Below are positions 1 through 6,198 of a stretch of 6,432 nt of DNA, one piece after another. Both the position numbers and the translations under genes were made by a program. Position 1 is the stretch's first letter; each line of letters starts with the position of its first letter. Source of the stretch: an uncultured Eggerthellaceae bacterium (GTDB lineage: Bacteria; Actinomycetota; Coriobacteriia; Coriobacteriales; Eggerthellaceae). The notes below the pieces were generated by a model. The model ran no database searches and had not been told where the DNA came from. It worked only from the letters and a program-made list of their open reading frames with translations. The DNA is taken from NCBI GenBank assembly GCA_934645125.1, contig CAKUDT010000084.1:1-6432 (forward strand), given 5' to 3'.

Positions 1-581
1 TTGCCGCAGCAGGTGGCGACGAATGGGCTGATAGCCCCTTCGACCCGCGTCTGTATAAGATTTCCGCTTTGACGGGCGAAGGCGTTGATTCTCTGAAGGC
101 GGCCATCGCAACGCGCGTCCATGCGTTGCGTGAAGAAGCCAAGCAGCAAGAAAGTGCTCAGGAATCTCCCTACGAGCAGGTCTGGGAGTACAAGCGCGAG
201 AAGGCAGATGCGCGTTTCCGCGTGGTCAAGCTGGGCAAAGGCGTGTTCCGCGTTATTGGCAACAAGGTGGAGCGCATCATCGTTCAGACTGACTGGAACA
301 ACGAGGAAGCTATTACGTATCTGCAGCATCGTTTGAAGCGCATGGGCGTGGACAAGGCGCTGATTCGCGCGGGCGCTGTCGATGGCGACGAGATTCGCAT
401 TGTGGAGCGCGCATTCGAGTTCGAAGCGGGTATTGCAGGCGAAGATGAATTCGACGAGCTCAATGATTACGAGCCGATGGAGCTTGAGGAAGTGTTCGAC
501 GATCGTCTTGCCTATCAGGACGAGGCATCGTATCTGCATCATTTCGAAGAAACCGATGGCGAAGAAGCTGAGGACGAATAA
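1..581 (+). CDS. obg: Obg-family GTPase, C-terminal part (5' end outside window)
   Basis: Essential GTPase that binds the 50S subunit during late ribosome assembly and is linked to stress and (p)ppGpp responses; cytoplasmic. The reading frame is open from base 3, so 192 residues are visible and the Obg glycine-rich domain and most of the G domain lie upstream. Visible residues 21-27 (SALTGEG) match the G5 switch-like motif that closes the G domain. Residues ~64-143 match the OCT domain of Gram-positive and actinobacterial Obg proteins, with the pattern VFRVIGNKVER, then QTDWNNEEA, then AGAVDGDEIRI. About 49 residues follow, rich in Asp and Glu and ending EEAEDE. The stop TAA is 15 nt before the proB start, which suggests co-transcription. 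The OCT domain is diagnostic, so identification is firm; the acidic tail is a variable region whose role I cannot assign. Confidence 0.95.
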   Translation, partial: AAAGGDEWADSPFDPRLYKISALTGEGVDSLKAAIATRVHALREEAKQQESAQESPYEQVWEYKREKADARFRVVKLGKGVFRVIGNKVERIIVQTDWNNEEAITYLQHRLKRMGVDKALIRAGAVDGDEIRIVERAFEFEAGIAGEDEFDELNDYEPMELEEVFDDRLAYQDEASYLHHFEETDGEEAEDE

Positions 582-596
582 CGGTAAGGAACTGTT

Positions 597-1955
597 GTGG
601 GAAAAGCTGCCGATAAAAAGCGTGTTGCCGAAGGAGTTGCAGTCGTTGGGGCTGCTGTCAAGGGTGCAGTTGCCGGGCTTGCCGCCAAAGGAGGGATTGC
701 CGGTGTCACTGCGAAACGTGCGGCCGCAAAACATCCCGCAAGTAGGGGACCGCTTGTAGTCAAGATTGGCTCTTCGACGCTTACTGATGGCTCGGGGCGC
801 ATTGATTACGCATACATGCAAAATATCGCCGATCAGATTGCGCAGTTGAAAAGCCAGGGGTGGCAGCCGGTTGTGGTCACGTCTGCAGCTATTGCATGCG
901 GCCTGGAAGCGCTCGGCATCAGCAAGCGCCCCAGTGACATGCCTAGCTTGCAGGCGGCTGCTTCGGTTGGGCAAAATGCCTTGTCGGCGGCGTATGCGCG
1001 TTCGTTTGAGCCGCACGGACTGGTAACTTCGCTTGTGCTGCTCACGCGGCGCGATACCGCTGATCGCGTGGCATACCTTCACGCACGTGACACGTTCAAA
1101 CGGTTGCTTGAGCTGGACGTTGTTCCCATTGTCAACGAAAACGACACGGTGTCTGTTGAGCAGATCAAGTTCGGCGACAACGATACGCTGGCAGCGCTGG
1201 TTGCCTGCTTGATTGACGCTCATTTGGTGGTAATCCTGTCGGATATCGAGGGCCTTTACAATGCGAATCCTTCCGCTTGCCCTGATGCGAAGCTGCTTTC
1301 GCGCGTGACGCGCATCGATCAGACCATTATGGCGGCAGCGGGAGGCGCTGGTTCCACGGCGGGATCGGGCGGAATGATAACAAAGATTAAGGCCGCGCGC
1401 GTTCTTATGGCTGCCGGCATTCCCATGGTTATTTGCAATGGACGCTCTGAACAGGTTGTTTGGCGTGCTGCCGAAGATTACATTCAGGCTGGTTTGTACT
1501 CGGAGGCGGTCCTTGAGACTAGCGTGGAAAGCGCTCCTGAAAAAGCCTGCGAAATCCAAAAGGACGCAAGCGTTTCATGGAACGTGGGCACGCTTTTTGT
1601 TGCGAATGAAAAGCCGCACGAGATCACGCCGCGCAAATTATGGATTGCACTGGGGGATTCCGCCAAGGGAGCAATTGTAGTGGACGACGGCGCAAAACAG
1701 GCGCTTGAACGCAAGGGAAGCTCGCTGCTTGTAGTGGGCATTTGCGCCATTGAGGGCTGGTTTGACGCCGAGGACATTGTTGACGTGCGGGATAGCTCGG
1801 GATATTTGTTCGCTCGCGGTCGCGTTTCTGCTTCAAGCGACGAGATTTCCCTTGCGCTGGGTCGCACGCGCGAGCAGTTGGCGAACAATCGCCTTCTATC
1901 GAGTTTGGCCGATAAGCCCATCATTCATCGCGATGAATTGATTGTATTCGAGTAG
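597..1955 (+). CDS. proB: Glutamate 5-kinase with C-terminal PUA domain and N-terminal extension
   Basis: Phosphorylates L-glutamate with ATP to gamma-glutamyl phosphate, the first and normally proline-inhibited step of proline synthesis; cytoplasmic. The GTG start follows TAAGGA (585-590) by 6 nt. The kinase core begins with LVVKIGSS (residues 53-60), then VTSAAIACG (94-102), VNENDTVS (179-186), FGDND (192-196), LSDIEGLYNANP (214-225) and GSGGM with K263. These correspond to the glutamate- and ATP-binding motifs of E. coli ProB. A PUA domain spans ~346-425 (from RKLWIALG to FARGRV), as in full-length ProB. At 452 residues it exceeds the ~367 of E. coli, mainly through ~50 extra N-terminal residues rich in Ala, Gly, Val and Lys. 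The VTSGAIAAG motif has Ala97 in place of its first Gly. ProA is encoded 40 nt downstream. Feedback inhibition is family knowledge and not visible here. Confidence 0.97.
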   Translation: MGKAADKKRVAEGVAVVGAAVKGAVAGLAAKGGIAGVTAKRAAAKHPASRGPLVVKIGSSTLTDGSGRIDYAYMQNIADQIAQLKSQGWQPVVVTSAAIACGLEALGISKRPSDMPSLQAAASVGQNALSAAYARSFEPHGLVTSLVLLTRRDTADRVAYLHARDTFKRLLELDVVPIVNENDTVSVEQIKFGDNDTLAALVACLIDAHLVVILSDIEGLYNANPSACPDAKLLSRVTRIDQTIMAAAGGAGSTAGSGGMITKIKAARVLMAAGIPMVICNGRSEQVVWRAAEDYIQAGLYSEAVLETSVESAPEKACEIQKDASVSWNVGTLFVANEKPHEITPRKLWIALGDSAKGAIVVDDGAKQALERKGSSLLVVGICAIEGWFDAEDIVDVRDSSGYLFARGRVSASSDEISLALGRTREQLANNRLLSSLADKPIIHRDELIVFE

Positions 1956-1983
1956 GATATTTTTGAGTGTAAATCGCGTAGGG

Positions 1984-1989
1984 AAGGAG
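1984..1989 (+). promoter_or_regulatory. Ribosome binding site of proA
   Basis: AAGGAG lies 6 nt before the ATG at 1996. It decides the proA start. The frame stays open upstream to a TTG at 1942 inside proB, but that codon lacks a comparable site and would add 18 residues (SSRIFLSVNRVGKERR and neighbours) that have no place in the family. Confidence 0.85.
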
Positions 1990-1995
1990 CGGCGC

Positions 1996-3309
1996 ATGTC
2001 TTTGGAGCAAGAGTTCGCAGGTCAGCAGTGTTCAAACGAGCAGTCGTTGGAGCAGGTGGTTCGAGCTGCTGCTACGGCCGCAAAAGAGGCTTCGAGTGTG
2101 TTGGCGCTCTCATCGCTTGAGCAGCGCAATTATGCGTTGGAGCAAATGGCTGGCGCTCTTCAGGAGAACAAGGAACGCATTCTTGCCGCGAATGAAGCCG
2201 ATATGGCTGCGGCGCGTCAAGCGGACACAAAAGAGAGCCTGCTTGATCGCTTGTTCCTGGATGAAGCGCGTATCGACGATATGGCATCGGCCTTGCTTGA
2301 CTTGGTCAAGCTCGATGACCCGTTGGGTCGGGTGCTTGAGGATCGCGCGCTTTATAATGGCATGAACTTGAAGCGCGTTACCGTTCCCCTGGGCGTGGTT
2401 GCCGTGATATACGAGGCGCGTCCGAATGTGACGGTGGATGCTGCGGGCATCTGTCTGAAGTCGGGAAATGCTGTGGTGCTGCGCGGTGGCAGCTTGGCAG
2501 TGCGCTCGACGGGCGCGCTGTGGCGCGTTCTTTCGGAAGCAGCCGAGCGGGCTGGTTTGCCGGCATCGTGCATTGTTGGCATCGACTCGACCGATCATGC
2601 GGCAACGGATGCTCTGATGCAGCTACACGGGTTGGTTGACGTGTTGGTTCCGCGCGGTGGGGCAGGGCTTATTGCTCATTGCGTGGAGTGTTCGAAGGTG
2701 CCCGTTATCGAAACAGGTACGGGAAACTGCCACGTGTACGTGCATGAATCGGCGGATTTGACCATGGCACGCGACATTGTGATGAATGCGAAGACGCGTC
2801 GCTATGGTGTGTGCAATGCCGAAGAGTCGCTTTTGGTGGATGCATCTGTTGCGGGTGAGTTTTTGCCGATGATTTTGCCGCCGCTCGCGGAGAAAGGCGT
2901 GTTGGTGCATGCCGATGCCCCAACGCTGGTCATAGCGCAGCGCTGCGGCGTTTCCGCTGTTCAGGCGACCGAGGCCGATTGGGCTACCGAGTATTTGGGG
3001 CCCGAGATTGCCGTTCGCGTGGTGAGCGATGTCACGCAGGCTGTCGCGCACATAAACAAGTACGGCACAAAGCATTCCGAGGCTATTGTGGCAACCGATG
3101 CGGCTGCCATAGAGGCGTTCCAGCTGGGTGTTGATGCGGCGTGCGTGTACGTGAACGCGTCCACCGCGTTTACCGATGGCGGACAATTCGGTCTGGGTGC
3201 GGAAATCGGCATTTCAACGCAGAAGCTGCACGTGCGCGGACCCTTCGCCTTGGAGGGGCTTACGTCGTACAAGTATCTGCTTACGGGCACGGGGCAGACC
3301 AGGGCGTAG
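1996..3309 (+). CDS. proA: Gamma-glutamyl phosphate reductase
   Basis: NADPH-dependent reduction of gamma-glutamyl phosphate to glutamate 5-semialdehyde, which cyclises to pyrroline-5-carboxylate; second step of proline synthesis. It belongs to the aldehyde dehydrogenase superfamily. The 437 residues compare with 417 in E. coli. Visible motifs in order are YEARPNVTVDAA, SGNAVVLRGGS, VLVPRGGAGLI, PVIETGTGNCHVYV, RYGVCNAEESLLV with the catalytic Cys at residue 273, HINKYGTKHSEAIVA, and the C-terminal signature STAFTDGGQFGLGAEIGIST followed by QKLHVRGP. The first ~20 residues (MSLEQEFAGQQ...) are a short Gln/Glu-rich leader before the conserved region. It sits 40 nt after proB, and the ProB product is unstable, so ProB and ProA are generally thought to work as a complex. 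No missing residues were noticed. Identification is firm. Confidence 0.97.
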   Translation: MSLEQEFAGQQCSNEQSLEQVVRAAATAAKEASSVLALSSLEQRNYALEQMAGALQENKERILAANEADMAAARQADTKESLLDRLFLDEARIDDMASALLDLVKLDDPLGRVLEDRALYNGMNLKRVTVPLGVVAVIYEARPNVTVDAAGICLKSGNAVVLRGGSLAVRSTGALWRVLSEAAERAGLPASCIVGIDSTDHAATDALMQLHGLVDVLVPRGGAGLIAHCVECSKVPVIETGTGNCHVYVHESADLTMARDIVMNAKTRRYGVCNAEESLLVDASVAGEFLPMILPPLAEKGVLVHADAPTLVIAQRCGVSAVQATEADWATEYLGPEIAVRVVSDVTQAVAHINKYGTKHSEAIVATDAAAIEAFQLGVDAACVYVNASTAFTDGGQFGLGAEIGISTQKLHVRGPFALEGLTSYKYLLTGTGQTRA

Positions 3310-3328
3310 AATATATTTGTGGCGGGTT

Positions 3329-3356
3329 TTGGTAGTGGACCAAGACTCGGGACAAT
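3329..3356 (+). promoter_or_regulatory. Weak candidate promoter before nadD
   Basis: In the 111-nt gap between proA and nadD, TTGGTA (3329-3334) and GACAAT (3351-3356) are separated by 16 nt. Each matches four of six consensus bases of a housekeeping sigma factor. A small inverted repeat (TTGGT, 5-nt loop, ACCAA, 3329-3343) overlaps the first box. This gap is the longest in the operon, so an internal promoter for nadD-rsfS is reasonable, but the boxes are weak and could be chance. Confidence 0.25.
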
Positions 3357-3406
3357 CGTTAAGCTGGGTATTATGCCGGGTCATGCGTGTAGTCGTGATT
3401 CAGGCA

Positions 3407-3413
3407 AAAGGAG
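3407..3413 (+). promoter_or_regulatory. Ribosome binding site of nadD
   Basis: AAAGGAG lies 7 nt before the ATG at 3421. It fixes the start at 3421, although the frame is open back to a GTG at 3319. The 34 residues that an earlier start would add show no family resemblance and have no good Shine-Dalgarno sequence. Confidence 0.85.
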
Positions 3414-3420
3414 AGCAAGA

Positions 3421-4680
3421 ATGCTTGCGCAGACAAGAAAAAAGCTTGAAGCGGGCCAAGATGTGCGCGTGGGTATTATGGGCGGCACGTTCGATCCCAT
3501 CCATTATGGGCACTTGGTGGCGGCCCATGCTGCTATGGAACAACTTGGGCTGGAAGAAGTGGTGTTCTTGCCTACGGGAACGCCCGCTTTCAAGCTTGAT
3601 CGAGAGATAACGCCAGGTGATGTGCGTTTTTCCATGTGCTATGCTGCAACGAGCGATGTGGACGAGTTCAGCGTGAATGCCATGGAAGTCATGCGCGGCG
3701 GCATTACCTATACCGCCGAGACGCTTCGCCAGCTTTCGAAAATGAAGCATCCGCATATGCATTTCGTGTTCATTATGGGTGCCGATTCCGCATCGACGCT
3801 TTTGCGTTGGCGCGATCAGGAAACGCTGCGCAGCTTGGCAAGTTATGCGATTGTCACGCGTGCCGGACAAAAAGTGGCGCCCGAAACGCTGGAGGCGCTG
3901 CGTGGAGCGGGATATTCGCTTGAGGTCGTGGAGTCGCAAACGCCCTTGGTGTCATCGACCGATATTCGGGCGCGTGTTTTGGCGGGCGAAGATATCAGCC
4001 GGCTTGTTCCTGCGGGTGTTGAGCGCATCATTCGCGAGAAGCAGCTGTATCTTCCTAAGCCGGAAGGTATTGATGATCCGCTTTCTGATGAATTTTTCGA
4101 GGCGCGTAAGGCCGATTTGCAACAGCGCGTGAATGAGCATCGGTTCCAGCATTGCCTGGGTGTTGCGGAAATGTGCGTGCGCCTGGCGCAGGAATACGGC
4201 GTGGATATTGCGAAAGCGCGTTTGGCAGGTATTCTGCACGATTGGGATAAAGGATACGATGACCAGGGGATTCGACAGCGCGCCGATGAGCTGGGCATGA
4301 GAATTGATCCGTTCGTGTATAATGCTCTGCCGCGTGTTTTGCATGCGCATACGGCGCCGGTTGCCATACGGAAAGCGTTCCCACGTGTTCCCCAGGACGT
4401 GCTGTGCGCCATGGACAGGCATACCGTGGCGGCATGTGACATGAGCGACCTGGATATGGTACTCTATATTGCTGACGCTATTGAGCCGAACAGGGTTTAT
4501 CCCGAGGTCGATGAGCTGCGGGCAAAAATTGGCGTGGTAAGTTTGGAAGAGCTCTTCTTCAACATTTATGAATATTGGATAATGCGTATGATGGGACGAA
4601 AGATGCTGCTGCATCCGAATACCGTTGACGTTTGGAATCACTACGCGGGGCGCGCGGCTCTGCGAGCAAAGGAGAACTGA
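3421..4680 (+). CDS. nadD: NadD nicotinate mononucleotide adenylyltransferase fused to YqeK-type HD hydrolase
   Basis: A 419-residue bifunctional protein. Residues ~15-212 are NadD, which adenylylates nicotinate mononucleotide to deamido-NAD. It has GGTFDPIHYGHL (21-32, nucleotidyltransferase HxGH motif H28/H31), GADSASTLLRW and SSTDIR (178-183). After a charged linker, residues ~228-419 match YqeK, an HD-superfamily hydrolase known to cleave Ap4A symmetrically to ADP. Visible signatures are H244 in RFQHCLGVAE, LAGILHDWDK with H273/D274, H308 in LHAHTAPVA, H334 in DRHTVAACDMS and D352 in YIADAIEPNR. All expected metal-ligand positions are present. NadD alone is ~190-215 residues and YqeK alone ~190, so nothing appears lost. 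B. subtilis has the same order as separate genes (yqeJ-yqeK-yqeL). The stop codon overlaps the rsfS start by one base. Domain calls are firm; activity of the fused HD half is inferred. Confidence 0.93.
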   Translation: MLAQTRKKLEAGQDVRVGIMGGTFDPIHYGHLVAAHAAMEQLGLEEVVFLPTGTPAFKLDREITPGDVRFSMCYAATSDVDEFSVNAMEVMRGGITYTAETLRQLSKMKHPHMHFVFIMGADSASTLLRWRDQETLRSLASYAIVTRAGQKVAPETLEALRGAGYSLEVVESQTPLVSSTDIRARVLAGEDISRLVPAGVERIIREKQLYLPKPEGIDDPLSDEFFEARKADLQQRVNEHRFQHCLGVAEMCVRLAQEYGVDIAKARLAGILHDWDKGYDDQGIRQRADELGMRIDPFVYNALPRVLHAHTAPVAIRKAFPRVPQDVLCAMDRHTVAACDMSDLDMVLYIADAIEPNRVYPEVDELRAKIGVVSLEELFFNIYEYWIMRMMGRKMLLHPNTVDVWNHYAGRAALRAKEN

Positions 4681-5126
4681 TGACCGATCAGAACAATACG
4701 GAAGTTGTGTACAACCAAACGGGTGGCGTTGTTGAATGCCCCGAGCCGAAGAGCGTTCGCGAGTGCGCTCTTATTGCGGCACGCGCTGCCCACGACAAAA
4801 AGGCTCTGAACATTGTTATCCAGGATGTGCGCGAGCTTATTTCCGTGACGGATTATTTTGTGATTGCAACTGCTTCGAATAGCCGCCAGGTGAATGCTAT
4901 CATCGACAACATCGAAGAAGACGTGCGCCGCAAGGGTGGTATGAAGCCCACGCATCGCGAAGGTGGCGCTGGCGGCATGTGGACGCTTCTGGACTACGGT
5001 GAGTTCGTGGTGCACGTGTTCCAGCCCGAAGCTCGCGACTATTACCGTCTGGAAGAGCTGTGGAACGATGCTCCCACCTTGGATCTTTCCAAAGAAGAAG
5101 GCTTCGAGGACCTCGAAGAGGCGTAA
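4680..5126 (+). CDS. rsfS: Ribosomal silencing factor RsfS
   Basis: Binds ribosomal protein uL14 on the 50S subunit and blocks joining to 30S, lowering translation in starvation (known for the RsfS/Iojap family). The 148 residues include the core at ~25-131, with ALNIVIQDVREL, then DYFVIATASNSRQV (58-71), then EGGAGGMWTLLDYGEFVVHV (94-113), and YYRLEELW (121-128). About 25 extra N-terminal residues and an acidic C-terminal tail (EEGFEDLEEA) make it longer than the usual ~105-120. The ATG at 4680 shares its A with the TGA of nadD-yqeK, and AAAGGAG lies just upstream inside that gene, so translation is probably coupled. A start 16 codons earlier (4632) is open but lies inside nadD and has no support. 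It is the last gene of the operon, and a repeat begins directly after its stop. Confidence 0.96.
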   Translation: MTDQNNTEVVYNQTGGVVECPEPKSVRECALIAARAAHDKKALNIVIQDVRELISVTDYFVIATASNSRQVNAIIDNIEEDVRRKGGMKPTHREGGAGGMWTLLDYGEFVVHVFQPEARDYYRLEELWNDAPTLDLSKEEGFEDLEEA

Positions 5127-5158
5127 TTGTTGACAAATTACCCCACCTTTTGTCAACA
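5127..5158 (+). repeat. REP-like palindromic repeat, copy 1
   Basis: The arms TGTTGACAAA (5128-5137) and TTTGTCAACA (5149-5158) are perfect complements around the 11-nt loop TTACCCCACCT. All 32 bases recur exactly at 6069-6100. The repeat starts immediately after the rsfS stop and contains the stop codon of the convergent transposase gene. The stem is AT-rich and is followed by only a short T run (TTTTC), so at best it is a weak terminator for either gene. I read it as the distal end of the transposase-associated unit. Confidence 0.85.
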
Positions 5159-5938
5159 TTTTCTCTCTCGTTCTATCGTTCGGTAGATTATTCCGCGGGT
5201 GATTCCCGTCAGTCTTTCTACCTGTCGATATGTTAGGCCGGCATCGCAAAGTGAAACGATGCCGGCATTTCTTTTTTCACGCGGCCATGATTTGATGACC
5301 TCGACCCCTCGTGTTCCAATAATTGACCGTGCAAGGCTCAGAGCCTCTTCATCGCGCATTCCTCTGGTTTTATTTCGCTCGTAGGGTTTCGGCACGTCGA
5401 TGCAGATGTCATTTAGGCTGATGGCTTCATGAAAATGGAGGAATTGTTCTAAGTCGCCAAATAATTCGATGGCAAAATGCTTGTCGCAAAGGGAGGGGAG
5501 CGTGTTGCATTCGCAATATTCGTTGAAACTGCTCCAGGAAAAGGAACAGGTACGCGAAAATCCAGCTTTGAGCGGATTTTGATGTATGTAGCGGAGTGTG
5601 GCTAGATAATGAGAGTCGTTATTGATAGGCTCGCTCTTAAATGCTTCTTGAAATAGATGTCCCGATCGTCCGTATTTCTTATTGAACGACATAGCGTAAG
5701 ATTCTAAAACTGATTTAAGGCTTTTTGAGATGGATTCGATTTCTCCCCGCAAAAGAAGATGTATGTGATTATCCATAAAGCACCAGGCATGGACATCGAT
5801 TGAGTTCAGGCGGAAGTTTTTATTGAGCAGAGCGTGGAGAAGGTGTCTATCGTCTTCATCCTCGAAGATAATTTGCTTGCCCGTTCCCCGTGCGAAAACG
5901 TGATAGATGTTAGATTCGCTTTTCTCCCTTTTTGGCAT
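5153..5938 (-). CDS. REP-associated tyrosine transposase (Y1_Tnp / RAYT), 261 aa
   Basis: A single-strand DNA nuclease/transposase of the HUH Y1 family, whose relatives cut REP hairpins. The ATG at 5938 is 6 nt after AAAGGAG (5951-5945, - strand), and the protein begins MPKREKSESNIYHVFARGTG. The HUH motif is H58-I-H60 within CFMDNHIHLLL. RSGHLFQEAFKSEP (91-104) follows. The catalytic tyrosine is predicted at Y117 in RYIHQNPLKAG, the position equivalent to that in E. coli TnpA-REP. Residues ~130-225 are less familiar. Residues 226-261 look like a helix-turn-helix (GIVSLCDAGLTYRQVERLTG, then ITRGII), probably an added DNA-binding domain. The gene is convergent with rsfS, with stop codons 26 nt apart, and its TGA lies inside repeat copy 1. 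Composition is AT-richer than its neighbours, suggesting transfer. The frame is intact and the catalytic motifs are complete, so it may be active. Confidence 0.88.
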   Translation of the reverse strand: MPKREKSESNIYHVFARGTGKQIIFEDEDDRHLLHALLNKNFRLNSIDVHAWCFMDNHIHLLLRGEIESISKSLKSVLESYAMSFNKKYGRSGHLFQEAFKSEPINNDSHYLATLRYIHQNPLKAGFSRTCSFSWSSFNEYCECNTLPSLCDKHFAIELFGDLEQFLHFHEAISLNDICIDVPKPYERNKTRGMRDEEALSLARSIIGTRGVEVIKSWPREKRNAGIVSLCDAGLTYRQVERLTGITRGIIYRTIERERKC

Positions 5939-5944
5939 GATTGT

Positions 5945-5951
5945 CTCCTTT
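5945..5951 (-). promoter_or_regulatory. Ribosome binding site of the transposase
   Basis: AAAGGAG on the - strand, 6 nt before the ATG at 5938. It selects this start over an upstream ATG at 5989, which has no such site and would add MDWYFYPTHLSEPKETI, residues outside the family pattern. Confidence 0.8.
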
Positions 5952-5966
5952 GGTTCAGATAGGTGA

Positions 5967-5975
5967 GTGGGGTAA
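5967..5975 (-). promoter_or_regulatory. Repeat-loop match in the transposase leader
   Basis: The + strand reads GTGGGGTAA, identical to nine bases of the repeat loop region. The transposase mRNA would carry UUACCCCAC about 15 nt before its Shine-Dalgarno sequence. On the + strand it is preceded by AGGTGA, so the site looks like the repeat loop (AGGTGGGGTAA) with a 4-nt insertion. It could be a regulatory target or a decayed repeat. The match is seen directly; the function is inferred. Confidence 0.35.
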
Positions 5976-5980
5976 AAATA

Positions 5981-5995
5981 CCAATCCAATCCAAC
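5981..5995 (+). repeat. Short pentamer tandem (CCAAT CCAAT CCAAC)
   Basis: Three consecutive near-identical pentamers in the transposase leader, just upstream of the loop-match site. It is short and may be chance. Confidence 0.4.
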
Positions 5996-6068
5996 AAAAA
6001 CCTATCAAAAGAGGTGAAAACGCTATCAAATTTCTTACAAAAAGATACAAAGGCATGAGAAACATATG

Positions 6069-6101
6069 TTGTTGACAAATTACCCCACCTTTTGTCAACA
6101 A
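6069..6101 (+). repeat. REP-like palindromic repeat, copy 2
   Basis: The arms TTGTTGACAAA (6069-6079) and TTTGTCAACAA (6091-6101) form an 11-bp stem around the loop TTACCCCACCT. Its first 32 bases equal copy 1 exactly, in direct orientation 942 nt away. It abuts a perfect 10-base palindrome, AACATATGTT (6061-6070). If the transposase promoter is upstream as suggested, this copy is transcribed in the gene's leader with the loop read as AGGUGGGGUAA. Confidence 0.88.
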
Positions 6102-6120
6102 AGAGGGCGTTCTGCTTGTT

Positions 6121-6149
6121 GTTTTATTTCTGTGCTCGTTGTTTATCAA
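6121..6149 (-). promoter_or_regulatory. Candidate promoter of the transposase gene
   Basis: On the - strand, TTGATA (6149-6144) and TAAAAC (6126-6121) are separated by 17 nt and match the consensus at five and four of six positions. Transcription would begin near 6113, cross repeat copy 2 and give a leader of about 175 nt. It is the best pair I found between copy 3 and the gene, but AT-rich sequence makes chance matches likely. Confidence 0.3.
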
Positions 6150-6198
6150 GAAGCACGCAAGAGATGGGAGGCAGGTGTTGAAGCGCTCCATTGTTGCG

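Noticed and set aside
2623..3186. Long open frame antisense to proA (187 codons)
   Set aside because: It is opposite well-conserved ProA sequence, resembles no family, and reflects the codon bias of a GC-rich gene.
3319..3420. Upstream extension of nadD to a GTG at 3319
   Set aside because: No good ribosome binding site and no homology before residue 1; AAAGGAG points to the ATG at 3421.
3310..3420. Riboswitch or T-box before nadD
   Set aside because: Only a 5-bp inverted repeat is visible; no conserved riboswitch core or terminator/antiterminator pair was recognised.
3952..4641. Long open frame antisense to nadD-yqeK (229 codons)
   Set aside because: Shadow of the conserved HD domain gene, with no recognisable motifs and no supporting start context.
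5129..5157. Repeat arms as promoters because each contains TTGACA
   Set aside because: The bases 17 nt downstream read TCAACA on either strand, a poor -10 box, and TTGACA arises from the palindrome itself.
5127..5165. Repeat copy 1 as a strong intrinsic terminator of rsfS
   Set aside because: The stem has only three G-C pairs and an 11-nt loop, and the following T run is short, so at most it is a weak terminator.
4641..5249. Antisense frame across rsfS that reads through repeat copy 1
   Set aside because: It merely translates the repeat and the complement of rsfS; it overlaps both the transposase end and a conserved gene.
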